This document shows, in pieces, positions 25,925-35,488 of a stretch of 64,000 nt of DNA. The position numbers and the translations under genes are program-made. Location of the stretch: NCBI RefSeq assembly GCF_025345615.1, contig NZ_JAODWD010000005.1, forward strand, positions 124,001-188,000, written 5' to 3'. Under the pieces are notes generated by a model. The model was not told the DNA's origin, did not search any database, and was given only the letters and a program-made list of their open reading frames with translations. How positions within the stretch are numbered: position 1 is the first letter of the stretch; the number at the start of each line of letters is the position of its first letter. The stretch comes from Mycobacterium deserti (GTDB lineage: Bacteria > Actinomycetota > Actinomycetes > Mycobacteriales > Mycobacteriaceae).

Positions 25925-26707
25925 CTAACGCGCGAACATCAGCGCGCGCTTGACCTCCTGGATGGCCTGCGTCACCTGGATGCCGCGGGGGCAGGACTCG
26001 GTGCAGTTGAACGTCGTGCGGCACCGCCACACGCCGTCGACCTCGTTGAGGATGTCCAACCGCTCCGCGGCGCCCTCGTCGCGGCTGTCGAAGATGAACC
26101 GGTGCGCGTTGACGATCGCGGCCGGGCCGAAGTAGCTGCCCTCGCTCCAGTAGATCGGGCAACTCGTCGTGCAGCACGCGCACAGGATGCACTTGGTGGT
26201 GTCGTCGTAGCGGGCGCGGTCGGTCTGGCTCTGGATGCGCTCACGCGTCGGCTCGTTGCCGCTGGTGATCAGGTACGGCTTGATGGCGCGGTAGGCATCG
26301 AAGAACGGCTCCATGTCGACCACGAGGTCCTTCTCCACGGGCAGACCGCGGATGGGCTCGATGGTGATGGTGAGCGGCTTCTTCTTCGGGTTCTTCGGCA
26401 GCATGTCGCGCATCAGCACCTTGCACGCCAGCCGGTTCACGCCGTTGATCCGCATGGCGTCCGAGCCGCACACGCCGTGCGCGCACGATCGGCGGAACGT
26501 CAGTGTGCCGTCCAGGTACCACTTGACGTAGTGCAGCAGGTTGAGCATCCGGTCGCTGGGCAGGCACGGCACCCGGAAACTCTGAAACCCTGCCGCGTCA
26601 GGGTTTTCGGGGTTAAAGCGGGCGATCTTCAGCGTGACCATCACCGCGCCCTCGGGCACGGGCGGCTCGAGGGTGTCCTTCTTCTCGATCTCGGGGCTGA
26701 TCGTCAT
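25925..26707 (-). CDS. sdhB: Succinate dehydrogenase iron-sulfur subunit SdhB
   Basis: 260 residues. Carries electrons from SdhA to quinone. Seen: [2Fe-2S] ligands in SCAHGVCGSDAMRINGVNRL plus AC, [4Fe-4S] ligands in CILCACCTTSCP and [3Fe-4S] ligands in CRTTFNCTESCP. The start ATG overlaps the sdhA stop by one base. It is the last gene of the sdhCDAB operon. Confidence 0.97.
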   Translation of the reverse strand: MTISPEIEKKDTLEPPVPEGAVMVTLKIARFNPENPDAAGFQSFRVPCLPSDRMLNLLHYVKWYLDGTLTFRRSCAHGVCGSDAMRINGVNRLACKVLMRDMLPKNPKKKPLTITIEPIRGLPVEKDLVVDMEPFFDAYRAIKPYLITSGNEPTRERIQSQTDRARYDDTTKCILCACCTTSCPIYWSEGSYFGPAAIVNAHRFIFDSRDEGAAERLDILNEVDGVWRCRTTFNCTESCPRGIQVTQAIQEVKRALMFAR

Positions 26708-28461
26708 CAGTACTTGCGCTCCATCGGTTCGTACCGGGTCTGCACCACCGGCTTGTAGTCCAGCCTGATGTCGGACAGCAGGTCGCTGCCTTCCTTGTAG
26801 GCCATGGTGTGGCGCATGTAGTTGGTGTCGTCGCGGTTCGGGTAGTCCTCACGGGCATGGCCGCCGCGAGACTCCTTGCGGTTCAGTGCTCCGACGACGG
26901 TCACCTCGGCCAGCTCCAGCAGGAAGCCCAGCTCGATCGCCTCGAGCAGGTCGCTGTTGTAGCGCTTGCCCTTGTCGTGCACGGTGATTCGGCTGTAACG
27001 CTCCTTGAGGGCGTGGATGTCGGTGAGCGCCTGCTTGAGGGTCTCTTCGGTGCGGAACACCGCGGCGTTGTTGTCCATCGACTGCTGCAGCGCGTTGCGG
27101 ATGTCGGCGACGCGTTCGTTGCCGTGCTCGCTCAGGATGTCGCCGACCCAGCCGACCACCATGTCCGCCGGGCTCTGCGGCATGTCGACGAAGTCGTGTC
27201 CCAGTGCGTAATTGGCCGCGGCGATGCCTGCGCGGCGACCGAACACGTTGATGTCCAACAGCGAGTTGGTGCCCAGCCGGTTGGCGCCGTGCACCGAAAC
27301 GCAGGCGCACTCGCCGGCGGCGTAGAGGCCGGGGATGATCGTGGTGTTGTCGCGCAGCACCTGACCGTTGACCGTCGTGGGAATGCCGCCCATCACGTAG
27401 TGGCACGTCGGGTAGACCGGCACCAGTTCCTTGACCGGGTCGACGCCCAGATAGGTGCGGGCGAACTCGGTGATGTCGGGCAGCTTGGCTTCGAGAACGT
27501 CCGCGCCGAGGTGGCGCACGTCGATGTAGACGTAGTCCTTGTTCGGTCCGGCGCCGCGACCCTCGAGCACCTCGAGCACCATTGAGCGGGCCACGATGTC
27601 GCGCGGGGCGAGGTCGACGATGGTGGGCGCGTAGCGCTCCATGAAACGCTCACCCTCGCCGTTGAGCAACCGACCACCCTCACCGCGGACCGCCTCCGAG
27701 ATGAGGATGCCCAACCCGGCAAGACCCGTCGGGTGAAACTGGTGGAACTCCATGTCCTCCAGGGGAAGTCCCTTGCGGAAGATGATGCCCAGGCCGTCGC
27801 CGGTCAACGTGTGCGCGTTCGAGGTGGTCTTGTACATCCGGCCCGACCCGCCGGTGGCGAACACGATGGCCTTGGCGTGGAAGACGTGGATGTCGCCGGT
27901 GGCCAGCTCGTAGGCGATGACGCCGGTGGCGACGGGACCTGCGGCCGTCTCGGTCAGCGCGATGTCGAGTGCGTAGAACTCGTTGAAGAACTCCACGTCG
28001 TGTTTGACGCAGTTCTGGTACAGCGTCTGCAGAATCATGTGGCCGGTGCGGTCGGCGGCATAACAGGCTCGGCGCACCGGCGCCTTGCCATGGTCGCGGG
28101 TGTGCCCGCCGAACCGGCGCTGGTCGATGCGGCCCTCGGGGGTTCGGTTGAACGGCATCCCCATCTTCTCGAGATCCAGCACTGCGTCAATGGCTTCCTT
28201 GCACATGATCTCGACAGCGTCCTGGTCGGCCAGGTAGTCGCCGCCCTTGACCGTGTCAAAGGTGTGCCATTCCCAGTTGTCGTCCTCGACGTTGGCCAGC
28301 GCCGCGCACATGCCGCCCTGAGCCGCGCCCGTGTGGCTGCGGGTCGGGTAGAGCTTGGTCAGCACGGCCGTGCGGGCCCGGGGGCCGGCCTCGACCGCGG
28401 CGCGCATGCCCGCGCCCCCTGCGCCGACGATCACGACGTCGTAGCGATGTTCGACAATCAT
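26707..28461 (-). CDS. sdhA: Succinate dehydrogenase flavoprotein subunit SdhA
   Basis: 584 residues. Oxidises succinate to fumarate with covalent FAD. Seen: VVIVGAGGAGMRAAVEAG, the FAD-attachment His in TRSHTGAAQGGM, FGGHTRDHGKAPVRRACYAADRTG, the catalytic region FHPTGL and EAVRGEGGRLLNGEGERF, and CACVSVHGANRLGTNSLLD. Length and motifs match mycobacterial Sdh2-type SdhA (Rv3318). It lies 14 bp after sdhD. Confidence 0.97.
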   Translation of the reverse strand: MIVEHRYDVVIVGAGGAGMRAAVEAGPRARTAVLTKLYPTRSHTGAAQGGMCAALANVEDDNWEWHTFDTVKGGDYLADQDAVEIMCKEAIDAVLDLEKMGMPFNRTPEGRIDQRRFGGHTRDHGKAPVRRACYAADRTGHMILQTLYQNCVKHDVEFFNEFYALDIALTETAAGPVATGVIAYELATGDIHVFHAKAIVFATGGSGRMYKTTSNAHTLTGDGLGIIFRKGLPLEDMEFHQFHPTGLAGLGILISEAVRGEGGRLLNGEGERFMERYAPTIVDLAPRDIVARSMVLEVLEGRGAGPNKDYVYIDVRHLGADVLEAKLPDITEFARTYLGVDPVKELVPVYPTCHYVMGGIPTTVNGQVLRDNTTIIPGLYAAGECACVSVHGANRLGTNSLLDINVFGRRAGIAAANYALGHDFVDMPQSPADMVVGWVGDILSEHGNERVADIRNALQQSMDNNAAVFRTEETLKQALTDIHALKERYSRITVHDKGKRYNSDLLEAIELGFLLELAEVTVVGALNRKESRGGHAREDYPNRDDTNYMRHTMAYKEGSDLLSDIRLDYKPVVQTRYEPMERKY

Positions 28462-28475
28462 TTACAACCTGCCCG

Positions 28476-28979
28476 TCAGGAGATGGTCGCGTCGAAGGTC
28501 AGCAGCACGTAGGTGCCCAGGACCAAGGTGAACGCCATCGACAACGCCAACAGGGTGTTCAGCCAGAACTTGGTTGAATCCTTGCGGGTGTAGTCGGCGA
28601 TGATGGTGCGCATGCCGTTGCCGCCGTGCAGCTGGGCCAGCCACAGCAGCAGCAGGTCCCAGGTCTGCCAGAACGGCGAACTCCAGCGTTCGGCGACGTA
28701 GTTGAAGTCGATCCGGTATACGCCCTCGTCCCAGATCAACATGATGAACAGATGGCCCAGCGCCAGGAACACGAGTACGAGGCCGGAGAAGCGCATGAAC
28801 AGCCAGGCGTACTTCTCGAAGTTCGGCATTCCGCCCCTGCTGCGCGGGGCGCGTGGATTGTCCAGGCCCGCCGGGCGGTCGTAGCTGCGCTGCATGACCG
28901 GCGCAGGGCCGCCGCGCTCGGTGATGTGGTCGTAGGGATTCTCTCGGCCTGATGTCGCCGGCCCGGCGGCTCCGGCCAT
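28476..28979 (-). CDS. sdhD: Succinate dehydrogenase membrane anchor SdhD
   Basis: 167 residues with three transmembrane helices after a ~55-residue polar N-terminus. The cytochrome b ligand candidate is the His in LALGHLFIML, and AQLHGGNGMRTIIADY is the conserved loop near the quinone site. ATG 28979 overlaps the sdhC stop by one base; the frame is open further upstream only within sdhC. Confidence 0.93.
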   Translation of the reverse strand: MAGAAGPATSGRENPYDHITERGGPAPVMQRSYDRPAGLDNPRAPRSRGGMPNFEKYAWLFMRFSGLVLVFLALGHLFIMLIWDEGVYRIDFNYVAERWSSPFWQTWDLLLLWLAQLHGGNGMRTIIADYTRKDSTKFWLNTLLALSMAFTLVLGTYVLLTFDATIS

Positions 28980-29407
28980 CACAGGAACCGCTCCACCATG
29001 TGCATGCCGATCACGCCGAGTGACGGGATGAAGATCGCCAGGAAGGCACCGACGACGACCCACAGCATCTTGCGCTGGTACCTGGGGCCCTTGGACCAGA
29101 AGTCGATGAGGATGACCCGGATGCCGTTGAGGGCGTGATAGAGCACGGCGACGACCAGCCCGACCTCCATCAGGCCGATGATCGGGGTCTTGTAGGTCTC
29201 GATGATCTCGTTGTAGGCCTGCGGGCTGACCCGCACCAGCGCCGTGTCGAGGACATGGACGAACAGGAAGAAGAAGATCGTCGCACCGGTGATGCGATGC
29301 AGCACCCAGGACCACATCGCGGGATCACCGCGATACAGGGTGCGTCTGCGCGACGGTCCGGAACGCGGAGCCGGTACATCCGGTTTCGCGGGTGTCGCAG
29401 TACTCAT
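28979..29407 (-). CDS. sdhC: Succinate dehydrogenase cytochrome b556 subunit SdhC
   Basis: 142 residues, three transmembrane helices. Seen: WSWVLHRITGATIFFFLFVHVLDTALV, which contains the conserved HRITG quinone-site motif and the haem-ligand region, and LYHALNGIRVILIDF. It is the first gene of sdhCDAB, with the promoter expected between 29408 and 29616. Confidence 0.95.
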   Translation of the reverse strand: MSTATPAKPDVPAPRSGPSRRRTLYRGDPAMWSWVLHRITGATIFFFLFVHVLDTALVRVSPQAYNEIIETYKTPIIGLMEVGLVVAVLYHALNGIRVILIDFWSKGPRYQRKMLWVVVGAFLAIFIPSLGVIGMHMVERFL

Positions 29408-29490
29408 CGGGCCTCCAACGCCTTCGGTGGACGTTTGGGCCAGGCAGGACCTAGCCCGAACCTCGGGGCGACTCTAAACCCAGTTGTACT

Positions 29491-29512
29491 GCTAAACGAA
29501 CTACGGTTTAGC
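29491..29512. promoter_or_regulatory. Inverted repeat between sdhC and cdd
   Basis: GCTAAAC (29491-29497), eight bases, then GTTTAGC (29506-29512): perfect 7-bp arms. A further CTAAACC occurs at 29474-29480. The element sits in the 209-bp divergent gap, about 85 bp upstream of sdhC, in an AT-richer stretch. It looks like an operator for an unidentified regulator of the sdh operon, the cdd operon, or both. Confidence 0.45.
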
Positions 29513-29616
29513 CGTCGATGTCTGGAAAAACGCGGAACTTAGGGTGGCCTATTTCGTGAGGTCGGCCATAGGACGGGGCTTCGGAATGGATTCAGAATCA
29601 GCACTGCGAGGGTGGC

Positions 29617-30033
29617 ATGACATCCGAAATTGACTGGAATTTGTTGCGGCGCAGGGCAACTGACGCGTCGACCCGTGCCTATGCCCCGTACTCGGGGTAC
29701 CCGGTCGGTGCCGCGGCACTGGTCGACGACGACCGGGTGGTCACCGGTTGCAATGTGGAAAATGTCTCATATGGCCTAGGTCTCTGCGCCGAGTGCGCTG
29801 TGGTCTGCGCGCTGCATTCCGGGGGCGGCGGGACGCTCGTCGCGCTGTCGTGTGTGGACGCCGCCGGCGAGATCTTGATGCCGTGCGGGCGGTGCAGACA
29901 GGTGCTGATGGAACACGGCGGCACGCGGATGTTGATCGACCACCGCGATGGGCCGCGGCCGCTGGCAGAGTTGCTGCCCGACGCGTTCGGTCCCGACGAC
30001 TTGGCGCGGCGAAGGGGTGAGCAAACCCCGTGA
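29617..30033 (+). CDS. cdd: Cytidine deaminase
   Basis: 138 residues. Deaminates cytidine and deoxycytidine to uridine forms in pyrimidine salvage. Seen: RAYAPYSGYPVGAA, the GCNVENVSYGLGLCAEC segment with the catalytic Glu and first zinc Cys, and PCGRCRQVL with the other zinc ligands. GTGA overlap with deoA shows translational coupling in a cdd-deoA-add operon, as in Rv3315c-Rv3313c. Confidence 0.96.
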   Translation: MTSEIDWNLLRRRATDASTRAYAPYSGYPVGAAALVDDDRVVTGCNVENVSYGLGLCAECAVVCALHSGGGGTLVALSCVDAAGEILMPCGRCRQVLMEHGGTRMLIDHRDGPRPLAELLPDAFGPDDLARRRGEQTP

Positions 30034-31331
30034 CGCAGTTCACATTCGACGCTCCGACCGTCATCCGGACCAAGCGCGACGGCGGTGCGCTCTCGGATGC
30101 GGCGATCGACTGGGTGATCGACGCGTACACCAACGGCCGGGTCGCCGACGAGCAGATGTCGGCACTGTTGATGGCGATCTTCCTACGCGGGATGACGAAC
30201 GCCGAGATCGCCCGGTGGACCGCCGCGATGGTGTCCTCGGGTGAGCGGCTCGATTTCACGGATCTGCGCCGCGACGGGAGACCACTGGCGTTGGTGGACA
30301 AGCACTCCACCGGAGGCGTCGGCGACAAGATCACGATTCCGTTGGTGCCGGTCGTGATGGCGTGCGGCGGCTCGGTGCCGCAGGCGGCGGGGCGCGGCTT
30401 GGGGCACACCGGCGGCACGCTGGACAAGCTCGAGTCGATTCCCGGCTTCACCGCCGAGATCTCGAAAGCTCAGATACGACAACAGCTTTGCGACCTGGGC
30501 GCGGCGATCTTCGCGGCGGGTGAGCTGGCGCCGGCCGACCGCAAGATCTACGCGCTGCGCGACATCACCGCGACCACCGAGTCGCTGCCGCTGATCGCCA
30601 GTTCGGTGATGAGCAAGAAGATCGCCGAGGGCACCGCAGCGCTGGTGCTCGACACCAAGGTCGGCTCGGGCGCCTTCTTGAAGACCGAGCGACAAGCGCG
30701 TGAGCTGGCCCGCACCATGGTCGAACTCGGTGCCGCACACGGGCTGGCGACCAGTGCGCTGCTGACCGACATGTCCACGCCGCTGGGCCGGGCCGTCGGC
30801 AACGCCGTCGAGGTCTCCGAATCGCTGGAGGTGCTGGCCGGTGGCGGGCCGCCCGACGTGGTGGAGCTGACGCTGGCGCTGGCGGCCGAGATGCTCGCCG
30901 AGGCCGGGCTGGACGGCGTCGATCCGGCGCAGACGTTGGCCGACGGTTCGGCGATGGACCGGTTTCGGGCGCTGGTCGCCGCGCAGGGCGGTGACCTGGC
31001 GCAGAGTTCGCCTGTCGCTGTTCACGCCGAGACCATCACGGCCTCGCGCGGTGGCACGATGGAGAACATCGACGCGATGGCGGTGGGTCTGGCGGTATGG
31101 CGGCTCGGTGCGGGCCGCTCGGTACCCGGTGAGCGGGTGCAGTCCGGCGCTGGGCTGCACATCCACCGCCGCCGGGGTGAGGCCGTCGCCGCCGGGGAAG
31201 CGGTGTTCACGCTGTACACCGAGACCCCGCAACGGTTCGAGGCCGCGATCGCCGAATTGGACGGCGCATGGCGGGTCGGGGATTCGACGCCGTCCGCGCA
31301 ACCGCTGATCATCGATAGGATCCGGGAGTGA
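30030..31331 (+). CDS. deoA: Thymidine phosphorylase
   Basis: 433 residues. Splits thymidine or deoxyuridine to base and deoxyribose-1-phosphate. Seen: KRDGGALSDAAIDWVI at the N-terminus, the phosphate-binding signature DKHSTGGVGDKITIPL, GRGLGHTGGTLDKLESIPG, and DTKVGSGAFLKT. GTG 30030 overlaps cdd by 4 bp; add starts one base after its stop. Confidence 0.96.
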   Translation: MTQFTFDAPTVIRTKRDGGALSDAAIDWVIDAYTNGRVADEQMSALLMAIFLRGMTNAEIARWTAAMVSSGERLDFTDLRRDGRPLALVDKHSTGGVGDKITIPLVPVVMACGGSVPQAAGRGLGHTGGTLDKLESIPGFTAEISKAQIRQQLCDLGAAIFAAGELAPADRKIYALRDITATTESLPLIASSVMSKKIAEGTAALVLDTKVGSGAFLKTERQARELARTMVELGAAHGLATSALLTDMSTPLGRAVGNAVEVSESLEVLAGGGPPDVVELTLALAAEMLAEAGLDGVDPAQTLADGSAMDRFRALVAAQGGDLAQSSPVAVHAETITASRGGTMENIDAMAVGLAVWRLGAGRSVPGERVQSGAGLHIHRRRGEAVAAGEAVFTLYTETPQRFEAAIAELDGAWRVGDSTPSAQPLIIDRIRE

Positions 31332-31332
31332 C

Positions 31333-32421
31333 ATGACGACGCCGTTGACCCTGGACAACATCCAGCGCGCGCCGAAGGCGCTTCTGCACGACCACCTGGA
31401 CGGCGGCCTGCGCCCGGCCACCGTGCTGGAGCTGGCCCAGGCGTCGGGCTACGACGATCTGCCCGCCGCCGACGTGAACGAGCTTGCCGACTTCTTCCGC
31501 ACGGCCGCGCACAGCGGATCGCTCGAGCGCTATCTGCAGCCGTTCGCCCACACCGTCGGGGTCATGCAGACGCCGGAGGCGCTGCACCGGGTCGCCTACG
31601 AATGCGTGGAGGATCTGGCCGCCGACAACGTGGTGTACGCGGAGATCCGGTTCGCCCCCGAGCTGCATATCGACGGTGGCCTCACGCTGGACGCGGTCGT
31701 CGACGCGGTGCTGGCCGGCTTCGCCGACGGCGAGAAGGCCGCCGGCGCCGAGGGGCGGGCGGTCACGGTGCGGTGCCTGGTCACCGCGATGCGGCATGCG
31801 GCGAGGTCACGCGAGATCGCCGAGCTGGCGATTCGGTTCCGGGACAAGGGCGTCGTCGGCTTCGACATTGCAGGGGCGGAGGCAGGCTATCCGCCGACGC
31901 GGCATCTCGATGCGTTCGAGTTCATGCGAAGTCACAATGCGCGCTTCACGATTCACGCGGGTGAGGCGTTCGGCCTACCGTCGATTCACGAGGCGATCGC
32001 GTACTGCGGCGCCGACCGGCTGGGCCACGGTGTGCGGATCGCCGACGACATCGCGGTGGGTGCGGACGGCGTCGCACGCCTGGGCCAGCTCGCAGCGCTG
32101 TTGCGCGACAAGCGAGTTCCGTTCGAGATGTGCCCGTCGTCGAATGTCCAGACCGGTGCCGTGGCCAGCATCGCCGAGCATCCGTTCGACCTGCTGGCCC
32201 GGTTGCGCTTCCGCGTCACCGTCAACACCGACAATCGGTTGATGAGCGATACGACGATGAGCCAGGAGATGCTCCGGCTCGTGGAGACTTTCGGCTACGG
32301 CTGGAGCGATCTGCAGCGGTTCACCATCAATGCGATGAAGTCGGCGTTCATTTCGTTCGATGAGCGGTTGGCCATCATCGACGACATCATCAAGCCGCGC
32401 TATGCCGTGCTGATCGGCTGA
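31333..32421 (+). CDS. add: Adenosine deaminase
   Basis: 362 residues. Deaminates adenosine to inosine. Zinc and catalytic motifs are all present: LLHDHLDGGLRP, VYAEIRFAPELH, FTIHAGEAFGLPSI, ADRLGHGVRI, FEMCPSSNVQTGAV and the late NTDNRLMSDTTMSQE. ATG 31333 follows the deoA stop by one base with GGGAG upstream. Last gene of the nucleoside salvage operon. Confidence 0.96.
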   Translation: MTTPLTLDNIQRAPKALLHDHLDGGLRPATVLELAQASGYDDLPAADVNELADFFRTAAHSGSLERYLQPFAHTVGVMQTPEALHRVAYECVEDLAADNVVYAEIRFAPELHIDGGLTLDAVVDAVLAGFADGEKAAGAEGRAVTVRCLVTAMRHAARSREIAELAIRFRDKGVVGFDIAGAEAGYPPTRHLDAFEFMRSHNARFTIHAGEAFGLPSIHEAIAYCGADRLGHGVRIADDIAVGADGVARLGQLAALLRDKRVPFEMCPSSNVQTGAVASIAEHPFDLLARLRFRVTVNTDNRLMSDTTMSQEMLRLVETFGYGWSDLQRFTINAMKSAFISFDERLAIIDDIIKPRYAVLIG

Positions 32422-32451
32422 GTTCTTCCCGCAAGCCCCGCCGGCCGCTAG

Positions 32452-33708
32452 CTACTCCTGGCGCAGTCGCGACTCGACGAAGGACTCCAACGCCTCCCAC
32501 TGCTCGACGGCCTTCGCGTACGGCGGGCTCGGGCGCCGCACGGTGTCGGGACTCAGGATGTGGGCGATCACCTTGCCGAGCGGCTGATCCACGTCGAGCG
32601 ACTCTTCGACGATCGGATCTTCGGCGTAATCGCCGACGTCCCTGAGTAATTCGACAGCAAGCTGTAACTGGTCCCGGTCGATTGCTTCGGGTCCGTCAGC
32701 GAGATCGTCGGCCATCTCGGTCAGCACGTACACGTTCTCGTCGCTGATCGTCACCTCCAGCGAGCCGTCGGTCGCGGCGGTGCGGATGTCGTCGTAGGTG
32801 GCCAGATCGGACAGGTCGTGATCGTGCTCGTCGGCCAGATAGCGCGCGAGCGCACGCTCGGAGCTGAACACGCTGATTCTTCCGTTGCGGCCCAGGAAGA
32901 TCGGTTGGTCGTCGAGGTAGCAGCGCAGCGTGTAGTACGTGCCGCCACTGGTCATGATCCGCACGGGGTCGATGCCCACCTTGAGCCAGAAATCGTCGTC
33001 GCTGCCGAGCACGGCGCCATCGGCGTGATCCTCGAGATCGTCGGTTTCCTCGACGTCGGACTCGTCGGTCTCCTCGACCTCGATGTCTTCTTCTTCCTCG
33101 GGTTCTGGCGCAGGCTCGGCGAGTTCGGCCTCGGCCTTCTCCGATGCGGCTTTGTCGACGTCAGGCTTGGTGATGACCTCGTCGAGTGCGTCGATGACGC
33201 CGTCCCAGCCGCGGTTGATGACCGTCTCGATTTCGCTCCACCGCTTGCGCCCGGCGCGGCCGCTGAACGCATCGATACCACCGCCGAGATTGCCGAGTAC
33301 CGGGTTGCCGTTGAAGAACTTGGTGATGGCAGGCAGCTCGCACACCGAACCGATGGACGAAACGATGGCAAGGGCGCCGTGCAGCCGGGCCACCGATTCC
33401 TCGGTCGGCTTCTCGGCGACCAGTTCCTCCACCTCGATGAGGTCGTACTGCCGGTCGTCGGCGGGATCGAGCCGGTGAGCGTTCGCCTCGGTCAGCTTCT
33501 GCCATGCGGGGTGATCGGTGAGGTCGTTGTCGGTGTTGGTCCGGACGAACCCGACCAGGTCGGCCACCGAATCGAACGCGTACAGGTCCTCGTCCTTGCC
33601 GAGGAAGGCTTCCCACTCATCGCCCTGGTCACGCCACCTGGGCGCCCACAGCGTGTAGTGGTCGCCCTTGGTCAGCCCAAGCCGAATCGGCACGATGTCA
33701 GCAGCCAT
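32452..33708 (-). CDS. Acidic two-domain protein of unknown function (Rv3311-like)
   Basis: 418 residues. Two copies of a ~55-residue module are visible: YTLWAPRWRDQGDEWEAFLG and on to FVRTNTDNDLTDHPAW near the N-terminus, and YYTLRCYLDDQPIFLGRNGR and on to YLADEHDHDLSDLATY in the second half. They are joined by a very acidic linker (EPEEEEDIEVEETDESDVEE). No catalytic motif or signal peptide is seen. ATG 33708 lies 7 nt after TATTCT, suggesting a leaderless mRNA. It appears conserved in mycobacteria (Rv3311 by length and neighbourhood). Confidence 0.8.
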   Translation of the reverse strand: MAADIVPIRLGLTKGDHYTLWAPRWRDQGDEWEAFLGKDEDLYAFDSVADLVGFVRTNTDNDLTDHPAWQKLTEANAHRLDPADDRQYDLIEVEELVAEKPTEESVARLHGALAIVSSIGSVCELPAITKFFNGNPVLGNLGGGIDAFSGRAGRKRWSEIETVINRGWDGVIDALDEVITKPDVDKAASEKAEAELAEPAPEPEEEEDIEVEETDESDVEETDDLEDHADGAVLGSDDDFWLKVGIDPVRIMTSGGTYYTLRCYLDDQPIFLGRNGRISVFSSERALARYLADEHDHDLSDLATYDDIRTAATDGSLEVTISDENVYVLTEMADDLADGPEAIDRDQLQLAVELLRDVGDYAEDPIVEESLDVDQPLGKVIAHILSPDTVRRPSPPYAKAVEQWEALESFVESRLRQE

Positions 33709-33820
33709 GGCGCACAGAATAGCCATCGACCTTGCCGGTCACGTTCAGCGAGGTGTCGCCGTTTCGAGTTCGGGTATCAAATCAACCCCCGTTGAAAGCT
33801 ACCTAGGGAAGGCTGAAGCA

Positions 33821-35488
33821 ATGACGGAAGCCGCCGAGCTGATCGACGCGGTGACTGATCTGAGCACAGCGCTGAGGCATACGACGTTTCCGCTGCCGGC
33901 GCCGTCGGCGTGGCCGGCCGAATCCGACCGCCGCGAGTTGACCGGACAGCTGGCCGACTACCTGATTCCCCGCCTGCTCACCATCGACGCGCCCCTACTT
34001 GCGGTCGTCGGCGGGTCCACCGGCGCAGGGAAGTCGACACTGATCAACTCGCTGGTCGGCGACGACGTGAGCCAGGCCGGTGTGCTGCGGCCAACCACGC
34101 GGGGCCCCGTGATCGTGTGCCATCCGTCGGATCTCGACTGGTTCACCAGCGACCGGATACTGCCGCAGTTGCCGCGATCATCAGGGCCCGACGGCCTACG
34201 CGTGGCCCCGCACCCCGGTATCGGCCCCGGCCTCGCGCTGCTGGACGCCCCCGACATCGACAGCGTCGTCAGCACGAACCGGGAGCTCGCTGCCACGCTG
34301 CTGGCCGCCGCCGACCTGTGGATCTTCCTGACGACCGCCGCCCGCTACGCCGATGCGGTGCCGTGGCAGCTGCTGCACACCGCGCGCAACCGCGGCACGG
34401 CCATCGCCATCGTGCTCGACCGCTGCCCGCCGGATGCGGTCAAGGACGTGGGTGGGCACTTGACGGACATGCTCGCGGCGAACGGACTGGGTGGTGCGCC
34501 GCTGTTCGTCATCGAAGAGCAGCACCTGCGCGGCGGACGGCTGAAGGACAAGGCGGTTCGGCCCATTCGCTCATGGTTGGCCTGGTTGACCGCTGATGCC
34601 GAGCAGCGGGTGGCGGTGGTGCGCTACACGTTGGACGGGGCGCTGCGCAGCCTGCCGCCGCGGACGTATGCGCTGGCGAGCGCCGCGGATGAGCAATCTG
34701 CTGTGCGCGCACAACTCGAATCGTGCGTGTCCTCGGCCTACGCCGGTGCGCTGACTCGGGTGGAGGAAGCGATCCGCGACGGCGCGCTGTTGCGCGGTGA
34801 GGTGCTCGCCCGCTGGCAGGACGTGGTCGGAACGGGCGAGTTCCTGCGCAGGCTCGAGTCACGGGTCGGCCGGATCCGTGACCGTGTGGTCGCCGCAGTG
34901 AGCGGACGGCCGACGCCGGTGGAAGAACTCGGATCGGCATTGGAGTCCGGCATCGCGACCGTCGTGCAGGCGGCGGTGGAGGAAGCCGCGGAGACGTCGT
35001 ACGCCTGCTGGGCGCGGCATCAGGCCGGGGCCCCGCTGCTGACCGACGAGCTCGCCCGGCCCTCGCCCGGACTGACCGATAGCGTCGAGCGGCTGGTCCG
35101 CGACTGGCAGGAGTTCGTGCTGGAGTTGGTCCGCACCGAAGGCGCGTCGAAACGGTCAGGGGCGCGCCTGGCGTCGTACGGCGTCAACGGCGCCGGCCTC
35201 GTCGTCATGCTCGCGGTGTTCAGCCAGACGGCCGGGCTGACCGGCGCCGAGATCGCGGTGGCGGGAGGCACGACGGTGGCCAGCCAGAAGGTGCTCGAGG
35301 CGATCTTCGGCGAACAGGCTGTTCGCGGTCTGGCCCGGCAGGCCCGCGACGACCTGCTGGCTCGCGTCGACGGACTGCTGGATCAGGACGCCGCCCGCTA
35401 CCGCCAGGTGCTCGGTTCGGCGGGATCGATGACGTCCGGTGCCGAGCTGCGCTCGGCCGCCGATCGCGTTGCGGCAGTACTGCGGTGA
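33821..35488 (+). CDS. Dynamin-like GTPase, first of a pair
   Basis: 555 residues. G1/P-loop GGSTGAGKST at residues 64-73, a switch region with RPTTRGPVIV, and G3-like LLDAPDIDSVVS. The remainder is predicted helical, with an Ala/Gly-rich hydrophobic hairpin late in the protein (GLVVMLAVFSQTAGLTGAEI and AVAGGTTVAS) that could insert in the membrane. ATG 33821 is chosen for the GGAAGG site just upstream; the open frame begins at 33668. The second GTPase starts in its stop codon. The architecture resembles bacterial dynamin pairs in Streptomyces and IniA of mycobacteria, but membrane remodelling is only inferred. Confidence 0.75.
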   Translation: MTEAAELIDAVTDLSTALRHTTFPLPAPSAWPAESDRRELTGQLADYLIPRLLTIDAPLLAVVGGSTGAGKSTLINSLVGDDVSQAGVLRPTTRGPVIVCHPSDLDWFTSDRILPQLPRSSGPDGLRVAPHPGIGPGLALLDAPDIDSVVSTNRELAATLLAAADLWIFLTTAARYADAVPWQLLHTARNRGTAIAIVLDRCPPDAVKDVGGHLTDMLAANGLGGAPLFVIEEQHLRGGRLKDKAVRPIRSWLAWLTADAEQRVAVVRYTLDGALRSLPPRTYALASAADEQSAVRAQLESCVSSAYAGALTRVEEAIRDGALLRGEVLARWQDVVGTGEFLRRLESRVGRIRDRVVAAVSGRPTPVEELGSALESGIATVVQAAVEEAAETSYACWARHQAGAPLLTDELARPSPGLTDSVERLVRDWQEFVLELVRTEGASKRSGARLASYGVNGAGLVVMLAVFSQTAGLTGAEIAVAGGTTVASQKVLEAIFGEQAVRGLARQARDDLLARVDGLLDQDAARYRQVLGSAGSMTSGAELRSAADRVAAVLR

